Shown piece after piece: positions 20,081-32,835 of a stretch of DNA of 64,000 nucleotides. Below the pieces are notes generated by a model that had not been told where the DNA came from, searched no databases, and saw only the letters and a program-made list of their open reading frames with translations. Position 1 is the stretch's first letter, and each line of letters begins with the position of its first letter. A program made the position numbers and the translations under genes. This stretch comes from Fagopyrum homotropicum. Its lineage: Eukaryota; Streptophyta; Magnoliopsida; Caryophyllales; Polygonaceae. Where the stretch lies: the NCBI GenBank assembly GCA_033239125.1, contig BSWB01000004.1, positions 31,307,501 to 31,371,500 on the forward strand. Direction: 5' to 3'.

Positions 20081-22877
20081 CTTCCAACTAAGGAGTACAT
20101 CACATTGACTTACAAGTCATTACTCTAACCTATTTACCATCTTGATACGGCGTCTTCTATTTAGCTCCCAACTTCCGAGGTGCGTTAATGAGTCTACACC
20201 GATATAATAATAACAACTCATGATGGTCTCTCATGCTTGTCTTGTGAACTCTTCTACTAGGTGACTCGTCTTATAACAATTTCCTCTCCTGAATCGGTCT
20301 CAACTTTCAGTTGATCATTACTGCCAATTTCATGTTGGAACCTCGGTTACGTTATACTCTTGCATAGATTCTACAACGGCATCCTCATCTCAACACTTTA
20401 TTCCAAATTAGCAAGACCCGCCTTTTGATACATGACTTTCTTCTCCCTGGTTAAGTTATTCTTTTGGGTTACACTTTATACATCCTAGCGTTATCGGTCC
20501 GATAGCATGACTTTTGTTAAACATCTATCGGTACCATTTGCATAAGAAACCTCAGTTGTATATGATTTCCTCAAGCCAAAGTTCTTCACTTGCATTTATT
20601 ATGCCGTCCTTATGCTCGTGTCGTTTTACCTTCTTTAAATCTTTAACCCTAGTAGGGTAGTTAAATTCCTTTGAGTTTCCTCGTATACGCCTTACGGACC
20701 ACGTTGGTTGGTCTTATTACTTTTATCAACTCTTATGTCATCAGTCGAGCTTGAATTTTCAATGGAGTACCACCATTTCTCATTAAACTCTTATCTAGAC
20801 ACCTTTCGGTAATTATCTTATTGCAGTAATACTGGATCCATATAGCAACCTTTAGTCATTCACTTTACTCCTTCTCATGTCTGTTCTAGCCAACATGTAG
20901 ATTCCATCTACAATCACCTCACAACTCGATCAGACATTTCACCAAGACTTTAAATCATACTCTTTATGTTTGTGCCGCCTCTACAATTCCAATTATTCTG
21001 TGTCACATCTTTAATCACAAGGCTTCCTCTGTCAACCTAGACAGTTTGACCCCACTTTTTCTCGGAGGAGCATCATCCGTCCTACTTGTGTGGAATGCTA
21101 AGACATAGGACATGTTCACAATCATCTGTTTCTTCTTACTCTTCTAGTTCTTCTTACAAGGATCTCTTCATACTAACTTTGATATGTATCTTTCCTTAGT
21201 CAATAGTAAGCAACTACTCACCACAACTCTCTTACACCATTACTATCATTAATGGTCATTACCGACCGTCAAGAGCTTCTCTTTAATTTCTTTATTAGAG
21301 TTGTCATATTGGACTCATTCAATGTTACCATCACGGCCACTAGTACTTGCATTGATTTAACTTTACCATTACCGTCGTTGAACTCTCGAAGAAATTCACC
21401 GGATGTACATAAAATTCCTTTATAACCTTGTGATTATTCTTCTTATCGGTCAACCCACCATCACTAGTTAGTCAGCACGTGTAAATTCTCTGTTGTCACA
21501 ATTAGCCTGTAGTTGACCTTCTATAAGATCGTAGACTTACTTTTCTTCTATCTCTTTTGAAGTTTGATATTTCCGGCAAAAATATATCTCTTCCATTTAT
21601 ACTCCTTTAGTTTCTTCTACAAATTACAGTCCTATAAGAGCACTATACTCTTACGAGTCTAGTTGTATCTTCGTCTTCCATCAACGGCCTTATCTCTTTT
21701 TCTACGATAACTTGTAGGCATTTCTCCATAATTCTTTTTACCCGAGTTATTGTCCACTTGCGGTTCTCTATTATGACCCGTTAGTGTTATTAACTTTAAC
21801 CCCTTCATGAGTGAGAAGTTATTAGAAACCCTCTTTCTCATCAAGACCATTCTCCTACACCCTCCTTCCTTGGGGTGCTGCTTGTACTTCCGCCTTTATA
21901 GAAATCCGGTCTTTGTTGTATTCCGATCCTTGTTGTAATTCTTGTGTGTTCAAGGAGGTCACATCACTTCTATGTTGGTGAAATCTGCCTCCCCTTTTCT
22001 AGCAACCTGTAAGCTTTCATTTTGCGGCTCTTTAATTCTTCGTATCGGGATGAGCAATGTATCTTATCTTGACTCCTACCCTTATGATTGTCTCGGTTTC
22101 CCATCCTGATTGTAGTGGAAAGTAGCTTGTCGAGAGTGATCATACTCCGCTCTGCTTCTAGCTTCAAACTTTCACCTTCTGGTCCGTCAATAAGCTTACA
22201 TTCAATGCCTTTTTTTCTGGATTGCTACTATCTTCCACCTTGACCTTCATGCCTATTTGTTTTTCTGAAGGCATCCCTTTTGTTTATAACGTTGCTTTAC
22301 ACCATCTTGAAAGAATCTATGGGTTTTCTCTACCAATTGGTATACTTGTCAGTCATCCAACTCGTTGCCGGAATAACCCTCATGTATCTTCTTCATTTGA
22401 TCCTATGGAGTTGACTCGGAATTCCCTTCTTGTCATTGTAGTTGGTGTTGTCTTTTAGTCTTAACTTTTCCGTCTCGACGTCCCTCAACAAGCTCGAAGG
22501 AGTTGTCCGTCGTTCGTCTACCCTAATGCACATAAGATGTGCATACTAATCCTCACGTTGACACTCTTCAAAAACTTAGGTGTGTCAACTGAATGAGGAT
22601 CTCATACTGTTATCTCCATTAAGGGCGTACTGTAACTATAAATTCTACAAATCTTTGGCATATGCTCATCTACATCACCTATCATTATAATCAAGCTAAT
22701 AAGTCCAAAGAGAGTAACAACCTAAAGTCCATACTAAGCATACTGAGATCCGCGGTAGTAGTGGTGGTCAACCGTACTTTCTATCCCCAACCAAACTATG
22801 CATGCATTTGAAAACCAAAAGTCCTTTCTAAAACTCAGATCCCTTTTCGGGTTCTGCTTACGTACTTATTCGGTCTT

Positions 22878-22898
22878 TCAGAAGATTTCAAGTGCCAT
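22878..22898 (-). other. Leader mini-ORF after the primer site (Y)
   Basis: Minus-strand frame MALEIF plus TGA, same place and nearly same peptide as in X and Z. Copies at 29685-29705 and 36474-36494; the last has a synonymous TTT. Confidence 0.4.
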
Positions 22899-22913
22899 TG
22901 TTGTCAACCTAGA

Positions 22914-22925
22914 GCTCTGATACCA
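22914..22925 (-). other. Primer binding site, initiator Met tRNA (Y internal 1)
   Basis: Plus-strand gctctgatacca is TGGTATCAGAGC on the minus strand, three bases from LTR Y2. It proves antisense orientation. Confidence 0.95.
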
Positions 22926-22928
22926 TGT

Positions 22929-24317
22929 TGTAACACCCCGAATTCTAAGAACTCGGGGCATTAGTGGTTAGGACCTCACAATGGGTCCCGACCTCAGTTT
23001 GACAACAATATTACTAGGATCTTACAACAAGACACAAATAAGAAAAACCGAATTCATAAAAAAAAATGTATTTATAAAAGGATGAATGCAACAAGGTCTA
23101 ACAGCCTATCGTTCTTAAACAACGGAAAAGACTAATTGTCTTAACAAAAGGGAAAGACGACAAAGCAACAACCCAAACCCCCACTCTAATGAGTACGGAG
23201 ACCCGGCTGACCACTACTTCCGGATCACTCAGCTGCTGTTCTAACCTGTGGTAAATCTAAAAACACAACAAAACAACCATTAGCTAGTTATCTAAACATT
23301 AGGAGAATAATAATAGCACACACACATAAAATAATAAACACTCATCATGCTTTCAAACAACTCATTTATTATCTTCATTTAAGTCATTCACTCTAATGAT
23401 ACTTATTTTGTGACACGAGGGATTCCCAAACCTCGCCTCCGCCACCGTGTACCCATCAGGAGTGGATCCGATGCATCTCACCGTGTACCTGTATGGTCTG
23501 GGTATAGAGAACCTCCCAGTCTCCTGGCAGAGCTGGGCAGTGATGTCACGGCCCGTTATACATACACTTGGGCCTTAAAACATAATAACCACGATCATCC
23601 TAACAAGTTGTTATTTATTATAACACACACATTGTACACACACAACCATCATCACCCAACTAATATCCAGAAACCAGCTAAGTAAGTCGCAAGGACTTAC
23701 CTGAATCAAATCACACTCTCAATGTCCCAACTCGGTCCGCAACCGTAGAACTCAGATGCCTGTTACACAAGGCATGTGGATCAAAATCATATCCCATACT
23801 CTTAGAAGTTACAACTTCTAAGAAGTACTATCTCATGAGGAGAATTACGAAAATACACTCTCTTAAGGTAAAAGATTATTTTACCCTCGATTCCGGAACT
23901 CTCTAAAAGTTGATCATTAAATTTTTGTATTTTCTTTTAGAACTTATTTCTAGAATCTGGTTCCCAAGAATAGTTTAATAAAGATTCTAAAGTTAACAAG
24001 GTTTAGAAATTTCAAAGGGGTGGCTAAGGTCCGATCTTACCCTTAGATACTAGATCTGAGATCAAATCCTAAACAAACTTAGCTTAAGTTACAACACTAA
24101 TCTTCTATAATATTTTTCGTAAGTGGAACTCGTTAACAACGATAACCCTTGACCCCTCCTCGGAACCACCGCAACCTTCATCTAGTGCACACTACCCGGT
24201 CCTACTACTCTAACCTTTCCCGGTGCGATTCTACCACCCGCTCCTATCCGAGTAACTACCCTTCTCCGGGCTCTTGTCTTCACCACTCTCCTCTTATACA
24301 TACCTATATATACTTTT

Positions 24318-24410
<93 letters not shown>

Positions 24411-25547
24411 GATCGAACGTCTCTTAACGTAAATGATTCTCACGGGTTGCTAACATAAATGTATAAGATGAATGATAATATTACTTTATTCAATAAATAT
24501 ATTTTGATGGAGCCTCATTGAAGAGTTGAAGTAATCGGTGACTCTGAATTGGAGTGAGTATGTTTGTGGATTGCTGAATAGTTATAGAAGTTGAATTAAA
24601 CAGTATATAATTGAATATGGCTTCATTTTGCAGAAGAAGAATTGCAGAGTCTTGGCACTGTCCTATTTAATGCTCTAATGGAATGAAGAATTGCAGAGTC
24701 CGTGTGAAGATAATAGACGAAGAAAACACAAGTACGCTCACCTTCGGCGAATAGCTCGAAACGTAGGAAAGCGGTGCTAGTCGATGTGGTGTCCGGAGGT
24801 CCGACCACAGCAGACTGGGCGCACGTCCTTCGCCGGTCTGGGCAGGTTCCTGGCGCCTGAGACGAAGGGAGAAGAGGGTGCGTTCCAGTTGGGAGATTCA
24901 CCCTCTTCGGTGACCGGCGTTACCGTTCGGAAGGAAGAGACTAGGCTGCATCGGCTCTCCAGTCGGGGACGGCGGGGACCTTGGTGGTTCTGCTCCACCG
25001 GCGATGGCGGTAGGGAAGCGTTAAGCGGATCGGAAGTATTGCTGCCCGTCTTCGGCGGTCGTCTTCACCACTTCCGGCGCGCAGTCCCGGTGGAGAACGT
25101 CGGTGGTGGTCCTAGTGCGTCTCGTCTGGCGCGTTCCTTCTGGCGTATCGAATGTGCAGCGAGAGAGTAATATGTAGCGTCTTTACGGTTTTGTTTAGGT
25201 GAGGTTAGTATTAGGTTTAAACTTGATTAATGCTGATTAGGGTTTAGATTAGTTAAAGTATGGGCTGGGCTTACATGGAATTGGGTTGGATCTGTTGGGC
25301 CAGAACTGGGCCTGCTCCTCAATTAAAACAAGAGGGCTGAAAGAATACTCGTTATTCGCTTGGAACCATTAAAAGTACGGAATTAATTATGGGATTATTT
25401 ACGGAATTATATAAGTTATCAGTTTATGTGAATCAAGCTCACATAAAATGATCGAATTTAATATCGTGTTCTTTTATTTAAAAGAATTAAGGTTGGCGGA
25501 TCTGAATCCGGTTTTATCCGGTATTAAACGGAGTAATAATAAATAAT

Positions 25548-25587
<40 letters not shown>

Positions 25588-25597
25588 GGGTATTACA
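22929..25597 (-). mobile_element. LTR Y2 (2669 bp)
   Basis: Complete Y LTR shared between units 1 and 2. On the minus strand: TGTAATACCCGT, poly-A, AT-rich U3 with palindrome cttttatgtga-like at about 25417-25453, a cluster of tgggct/tgggcc motifs (25262-25312), GC-rich leader (about 24740-25170), TA repeat, then candidate intron 23257-23700 and terminal hairpin. The 128-codon plus-strand frame 24784-25170 is leader, not a gene. Confidence 0.92.
23257..23700 (-). other. Candidate conserved LTR intron, copy in Y2
   Basis: Donor hairpin 23682-23700, structured domain 23410-23549, acceptor TAG at 23257-23259 (minus). Features as described for LTR Y1. Confidence 0.5.
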
Positions 25598-25809
25598 TCA
25601 GTGCCCTCTTAAAATAAGTTTCGTCCCGAAACTTGGAATAATGTATCTAGTCAAACGGCTTTCTTTGTATAACTTAGTTTCATAAAAAAAAATTTTCGTC
25701 TTCTACCATGCAACTACTCAATCATCATAATCAGGCACACATCAAAGAAAGCACAGTCACTCAATCCAAGGTAAAAGCATGAAAAGTCAAACAACACAGC
25801 ATCCGAATA

Positions 25810-26056
25810 CTAACTCGTCGGTACAGAAGTAACATCTAACCCCGCAGAGAACTCGGGATAAATACGTCTAATACTCTCCTCTGTTTCCCAAGTGGCCTCG
25901 TCGGCTCCTCGTCTAGACCACTGGATCCTCAACATCGGTATCTCCTTGGACCGCAGACGTCTAGTACTGCGCTCCAGGACAGCTACTGGGTACTCCACAA
26001 AAGTGTGGTCTGGCTCAACTATCAGATCCTCCTGACTGATGACGTGTCTAGGATTC
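25810..26056 (-). pseudogene. Pol C-terminal tail, Y internal 2
   Basis: Same chromodomain-like tail as 19004-19250, open to about 26056 and not connected to an intact integrase. Confidence 0.8.
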
Positions 26057-29000
26057 GGTAGCTACCCTCTCAATGGTTTGGTTTTCTAAACTTACATCAG
26101 CTCTTTTGATGACTCTACCAAACTTTTCTTCCACTGGGCCCACTTGTTTTTTTTTTTTTTTTTTTTTTTCTCCCGAAAGTTTCCGACTATCGATTCTGAA
26201 ATAATGATCTTAAACTTCTGTCGGCACTTTACTAAGTGTCTAATGCTCTTTGTAATACAAACCGTTTGGCCCGGTTTTCTCAATGTGACCTAATCGGATC
26301 GTTCCTTAATTAATTGGTTTTCACCTACTTCTTGTCAAGCTTTCAAATTTATACAACTCAAAACAAATCACACACCCAAGTGGACCTTTTCATTTGGATC
26401 TCTACTTCTTTAACTTATAATCATAGTTAACCAAAAATTGATTTTCTTCATTTGTGGGTTATGGGCCTACCACGCTTCTGTTGTAACACCCATTAGGCAC
26501 AATGGCGTCTTTCTGAGGGTCAACATGATTTACCCAATTCCCTCCTATACTTCCCTTCTAATACTAGCAAGATCCTCTTCAAACAGACCTTTTGTCTATA
26601 GATGATTTACTATAGTAAAAGAAAGACATGTACTCTACCCATGAGTACTAGTTCCAAAACCTCAAGATAAACCGTCCATATATATCAAACTATGGTCTCT
26701 GACCCCCATACAGCTTCACAAATAGTCTAGATAACCCCTCAGTAACTTAACTCCCCTGTCACTTCTCCTTGAAAGGATTGGAACGTGTGTCTGTGGAACC
26801 TCCCGGACTTCACTTATGTCTTATCAAAACTCAACTTATTACTCGTTAGGACTACTCAATGTGGTGATCCTTCGACAATCCTTTTGACTTCCAACTGAGG
26901 AGTACATCACATTGACTTACAAGTCATTACTCTAACCTATTTACCATCTTGATACGGCGTCTTCTATTTAGCTCCCAACTTCCGAGGTGCGTTAATGAGT
27001 CTACACCGATATAATAATAACAACTCATGATGGTCTCTCATGCTTGTCTTGTGAACTCTTCTACTAGGTGACTCGTCTTATAACAATTTCCTCTCCTGAA
27101 TCGGTCTCAACTTTCAGTTGATCATTACTGCCAATTTCATGTTGGAACCTCGGTTACGTTATACTCTTGCATAGATTCTACAACGGCATCCTCATCTCAA
27201 CACTTTATTCCAAATTAGCAAGACCCGCCTTTTGATACATGACTTTCTTCTCCCTGGTTAAGTTATTCTTTTGGGTTACACTTTATACATCCTAGCGTTA
27301 TCGGTCCGATAGCATGACTTTTGTTAAACATCTATCGGTACCATTTGCATAAGAAACCTCAGTTGTATATGATTTCCTCAAGCCAAAGTTCTTCACTTGC
27401 ATTTATTATGCCGTCCTTATGCTCGTGTCGTTTTACCTTCTTTAAATCTTTAACCCTAGTAGGGTAGTTAAATTCCTTTGAGTTTCCTCGTATACGCCTT
27501 ACGGACCACGTTGGTTGGTCTTATTACTTTTATCAACTCTTATGTCATCAGTCGAGCTTGAATTTTCAATGGAGTACCACCATTTCTCATTAAACTCTTA
27601 TCTAGACACCTTTCGGTAATTATCTTATTGCAGTAATACTGGATCCATATAGCAACCTTTAGTCATTCACTTTACTCCTTCTCATGTCTGTTCTAGCCAA
27701 CATGTAGATTCCATCTACAATCACCTCACAACTCGATCAGACATTTCACCAAGACTTTAAATCATACTCTTTATGTTTGTGCCGCCTCTACAATTCCAAT
27801 TATTCTGTGTCACATCTTTAATCACAAGGCTTCCTCTGTCAACCTAGACAGTTTGACCCCACTTTTTCTCGGAGGAGCATCATCCGTCCTACTTGTGTGG
27901 AATGCTAAGACATAGGACATGTTCACAATCATCTGTTTCTTCTTACTCTTCTAGTTCTTCTTACAAGGATCTCTTCATACTAACTTTGATATGTATCTTT
28001 CCTTAGTCAATAGTAAGCAACTACTCACCACAACTCTCTTACACCATTACTATCATTAATGGTCATTACCGACCGTCAAGAGCTTCTCTTTAATTTCTTT
28101 ATTAGAGTTGTCATATTGGACTCATTCAATGTTACCATCACGGCCACTAGTACTTGCATTGATTTAACTTTACCATTACCGTCGTTGAACTCTCGAAGAA
28201 ATTCACCGGATGTACATAAAATTCCTTTATAACCTTGTGATTATTCTTCTTATCGGTCAACCCACCATCACTAGTTAGTCAGCACGTGTAAATTCTCTGT
28301 TGTCACAATTAGCCTGTAGTTGACCTTCTATAAGATCGTAGACTTACTTTTCTTCTATCTCTTTTGAAGTTTGATATTTCCGGCAAAAATATATCTCCTC
28401 CATTTATACTCCTTTAGTTTCTTCTACAAATTACAGTCCTATAAGAGCACTATACTCTTACGAGTCTAGTTGTATCTTCGTCTTCCATCAACGGCCTTAT
28501 CTCTTTTTCTACGATAACTTGTAGGCATTTCTCCATAATTCTTTTTACCCGAGTTATTGTCCACTTGCGGTTCTCTATTATGACCCGTTAGTGTTATTAA
28601 CTTTAACCCCTTCATGAGTGAGAAGTTATTAGAAACCCTCTTTCTCATCAAGACCATTCTCCTACACCCTCCTTCCTTGGGGTGCTGCTTGTACTTCCGC
28701 CTTTATAGAAATCCGGTCTTTGTTGTATTCCGATCCTTGTTGTAATTCTTGTGTGTTCAAGGAGGTCACATCACTTCTATGTTGGTGAAATCTGCCTCCC
28801 CTTTTCTAGCAACCTGTAAGCTTTCATTTTGCGGCTCTTTAATTCTTCGTATCGGGATGAGCAATGTATCTTATCTTGACTCCTACCCTTATGATTGTCT
28901 CGGTTTCCCATCCTGATTGTAGTGGAAAGTAGCTTGTCGAGAGTGATCATACTCCGCTCTGCTTCTAGCTTCAAACTTTCACCTTCTGGTCCGTCAATAA

Positions 29001-29720
29001 GCTTACATTCAATGCCTTTTTTTCTGGATTGCTACTATCTTCCACCTTGACCTTCATGCCTATTTGTTTTTCTGAAGGCATCCCTTTTGTTTATAACGTT
29101 GCTTTACACCATCTTGAAAGAATCTATGGGTTTTCTCTACCAATTGGTATACTTGTCAGTCATCCAACTCGTTGCCGGAATAACCCTCATGTATCTTCTT
29201 CATTTGATCCTATGGAGTTGACTCGGAATTCCCTTCTTGTCATTGTAGTTGGTGTTGTCTTTTAGTCTTAACTTTTCCGTCTCGACGTCCCTCAACAAGC
29301 TCGAAGGAGTTGTCCGTCGTTCGTCTACCCTAATGCACATAAGATGTGCATACTAATCCTCACGTTGACACTCTTCAAAAACTTAGGTGTGTCAACTGAA
29401 TGAGGATCTCATACTGTTATCTCCATTAAGGGCGTACTGTAACTATAAATTCTACAAATCTTTGGCATATGCTCATCTACATCACCTATCATTATAATCA
29501 AGCTAATAAGTCCAAAGAGAGTAACAACCTAAAGTCCATACTAAGCATACTGAGATCCGCGGTAGTAGTGGTGGTCAACCGTACTTTCTATCCCCAACCA
29601 AACTATGCATGCATTTGAAAACCAAAAGTCCTTTCTAAAACTCAGATCCCTTTTCGGGTTCTGCTTACGTACTTATTCGGTCTTTCAGAAGATTTCAAGT
29701 GCCATTGTTGTCAACCTAGA

Positions 29721-29732
29721 GCTCTGATACCA
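29721..29732 (-). other. Primer binding site, initiator Met tRNA (Y internal 2)
   Basis: TGGTATCAGAGC on the minus strand, three bases from LTR Y3. Confidence 0.95.
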
Positions 29733-29735
29733 TGT

Positions 29736-31124
29736 TGTAACACCCCGAATTCTAAGAACTCGGGGCATTAGTGGTTAGGACCTCACAATGGGTCCCGACC
29801 TCAGTTTGACAACAATATTACTAGGATCTTACAACAAGACACAAATAAGAAAAACCGAATTCATAAAAAAAAATGTATTTATAAAAGGATGAATGCAACA
29901 AGGTCTAACAGCCTATCGTTCTTAAACAACGGAAAAGACTAATTGTCTTAACAAAAGGGAAAGACGACAAAGCAACAACCCAAACCCCCACTCTAATGAG
30001 TACGGAGACCCGGCTGACCACTACTTCCGGATCACTCAGCTGCTGTTCTAACCTGTGGTAAATCTAAAAACACAACAAAACAACCATTAGCTAGTTATCT
30101 AAACATTAGGAGAATAATAATAGCACACACACATAAAATAATAAACACTCATCATGCTTTCAAACAACTCCTTTATTATCTTCATTTAAGTCATTCACTC
30201 TAATGATACTTATTTTGTGACACGAGGGATTCCCAAACCTCGCCTCCGCCACCGTGTACCCATCAGGAGTGGATCCGATGCATCTCACCGTGTACCTGTA
30301 TGGTCTGGGTATAGAGAACCTCCCAGTCTCCTGGCAGAGCTGGGCAGTGATGTCACGGCCCGTTATACATACACTTGGGCCTTAAAACATAATAACCACG
30401 ATCATCCTAACAAGTTGTTATTTATTATAACACACACATTGTACACACACAACCATCATCACCCAACTAATATCCAGAAACCAGCTAAGTAAGTCGCAAG
30501 GACTTACCTGAATCAAATCACACTCTCAATGTCCCAACTCGGTCCGCAACCGTAGAACTCAGATGCCTGTTACACAAGGCATGTGGATCAAAATCATATC
30601 CCATACTCTTAGAAGTTACAACTTCTAAGAAGTACTATCTCATGAGGAGAATTACGAAAATACACTCTCTTAAGGTAAAAGATTATTTTACCCTCGATTC
30701 CGGAACTCTCTAAAAGTTGATCATTAAATTTTTGTATTTTCTTTTAGAACTTATTTCTAGAATCTGGTTCCCAAGAATAGTTTAATAAAGATTCTAAAGT
30801 TAACAAGGTTTAGAAATTTCAAAGGGGTGGCTAAGGTCCGATCTTACCCTTAGATACTAGATCTGAGATCAAATCCTAAACAAACTTAGCTTAAGTTACA
30901 ACACTAATCTTCTATAATATTTTTCGTAAGTGGAACTCGTTAACAACGATAACCCTTGACCCCTCCTCGGAACCACCGCAACCTTCATCTAGTGCACACT
31001 ACCCGGTCCTACTACTCTAACCTTTCCCGGTGCGATTCTACCACCCGCTCCTATCCGAGTAACTACCCTTCTCCGGGCTCTTGTCTTCACCACTCTCCTC
31101 TTATACGTACCTATATATACTTTT

Positions 31125-31191
<67 letters not shown>

Positions 31192-32328
31192 GATCGAACG
31201 TCTCTTAACGTAAATGATTCTCACGGGTTGCTAACATAAATGTATAAGATGAATGATAATATTACTTTATTCAATAAATATATTTTGATGGAGCCTCATT
31301 GAAGAGTTGAAGTAATCGGTGACTCTGAATTGGAGTGAGTATGTTTGTGGATTGCTGAATAGTTATAGAAGTTGAATTAAACAGTATATAATTGAATATG
31401 GCTTCATTTTGCAGAAGAAGAATTGCAGAGTCTTGGCACTGTCCTATTTAATGCTCTAATGGAATGAAGAATTGCAGAGTCCGTGTGAAGATAATAGACG
31501 AAGAAAACACAAGTACGCTCACCTTCGGCGAATAGCTCGAAACGTAGGAAAGCGGTGCTAGTCGATGTGGTGTCCGGAGGTCCGACCACAGCAGACTGGG
31601 CGCACGTCCTTCGCCGGTCTGGGCAGGTTCCTGGCGCCTGAGACGAAGGGAGAAGAGGGTGCGTTCCAGTTGGGAGATTCACCCTCTTCGGTGACCGGCG
31701 TTACCGTTCGGAAGGAAGAGACTAGGCTGCATCGGCTCTCCAGTCGGGGACGGCGGGGACCTTGGTGGTTCTGCTCCACCGGCGATGGCGGTAGGGAAGC
31801 GTTAAGCGGATCGGAAGTATTGCTGCCCGTCTTCGGCGGTCGTCTTCACCACTTCCGGCGCGCAGTCCCGGTGGAGAACGTCGGTGGTGGTCCTAGTGCG
31901 TCTCGTCTGGCGCGTTCCTTCTGGCGTATCGAATGTGCAGCGAGAGAGTAATATGTAGCGTCTTTACGGTTTTGTTTAGGTGAGGTTAGTATTAGGTTTA
32001 AACTTGATTAACGCTGATTAGGGTTTAGATTAGTTAAAGTATGGGCTGGGCTTACATGGAATTGGGTTGGATCTGTTGGGCCAGAACTGGGCCTGCTCCT
32101 CAATTAAAACAAGAGGGCTGAAAGAATACTCGTTATTCGCTTGGAACCATTAAAAGTACGGAATTAATTATGGGATTATTTACGGAATTATATAAGTTAT
32201 CAGTTTATGTGAATCAAGCTCACATAAAATGATCGAATTTAATATCGTGTTCTTTTATTTAAAAGAATTAAGGTTGGCGGATCTGAATCCGGTTTGATCC
32301 GGTATTAAACGGAGTAATAATAAATAAT

Positions 32329-32366
<38 letters not shown>

Positions 32367-32376
32367 GGGTATTACA
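29736..32376 (-). mobile_element. LTR Y3 (2641 bp)
   Basis: Complete Y LTR. It shares cattagtgg with Y2 near its left end but gtttgatccgg with Y4 near its right end, so it looks recombinant between outer-type LTRs. Candidate intron 30064-30507, structured domain 30217-30356. Confidence 0.92.
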
Positions 32377-32588
32377 TCAGTGCCCTCTTAAAATAAGTTT
32401 CGTCCCGAAACTTGGAATAATGTATCTAGTCAAACGGCTTTCTTTGTATAACTTAGTTTCATAAAAAAAAATTTTCGTCTTCTACCATGCAACTACTCAA
32501 TCATCATAATCAGGCACACATCAAAGAAAGCACAGTCACTCAATCCAAGGTAAAAGCATGAAAAGTCAAACAACACAGCATCCGAATA

Positions 32589-32835
32589 CTAACTCGTCGG
32601 TACAAAAGTAACATCTAACCCCGCAGAGAACTCGGGATGAATACGTCTAATACTCTCCTCTGTTTCCCAAGTGGCCTCGTCGGCTCCTCGTCTAGACCAC
32701 TGGATCCTCAACATCGGTATCTCCTTGGACCGCAGACGTCTAGTACTGCGCTCCAGGACAGCTACTGGGTACTCCGCAAAAGTGTGGTCTGGCTCAACTA
32801 TCAGATCCTCCTGACTGATGACGTGTCTAGGATTC
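32589..32835 (-). pseudogene. Pol C-terminal tail, Y internal 3
   Basis: Same tail with a few replacements (tyrosine to histidine before PEF, VTSV to VTFV). The frame stays open. Confidence 0.78.

Larger units (their letters stand above)
18792..22928 (-). mobile_element. Y internal region 1 (decayed core, fresh ends)
   Basis: On the minus strand: primer site, leader with mini-ORF, then a long decayed core, the pol tail (19004-19250), and the PPT at 18792-18804 with hairpin 18810-18828. A stretch at about 19680-20080 aligns by eye, with many changes, to the integrase region of Z, including its tctctg and ccgtccat landmarks. The rest (about 20100-22700) has no readable frame. Length is 4.1 kb against 5.4 kb in Z. 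Confidence 0.83.
25598..29735 (-). mobile_element. Y internal region 2
   Basis: Near-identical to internal 1 (SNPs such as ccaactgagg against ccaactaagg). PPT hairpin 25616-25634, pol tail 25810-26056, mini-ORF 29685-29705, primer site 29721-29732. The core has no readable coding. Confidence 0.85.

Noticed and set aside
24784..25170. 128-codon frame in LTRs Y2, Y3 and Y4
   Set aside because: It is antisense to the element in the GC-rich leader, with no domain and competing frames on the other strand.
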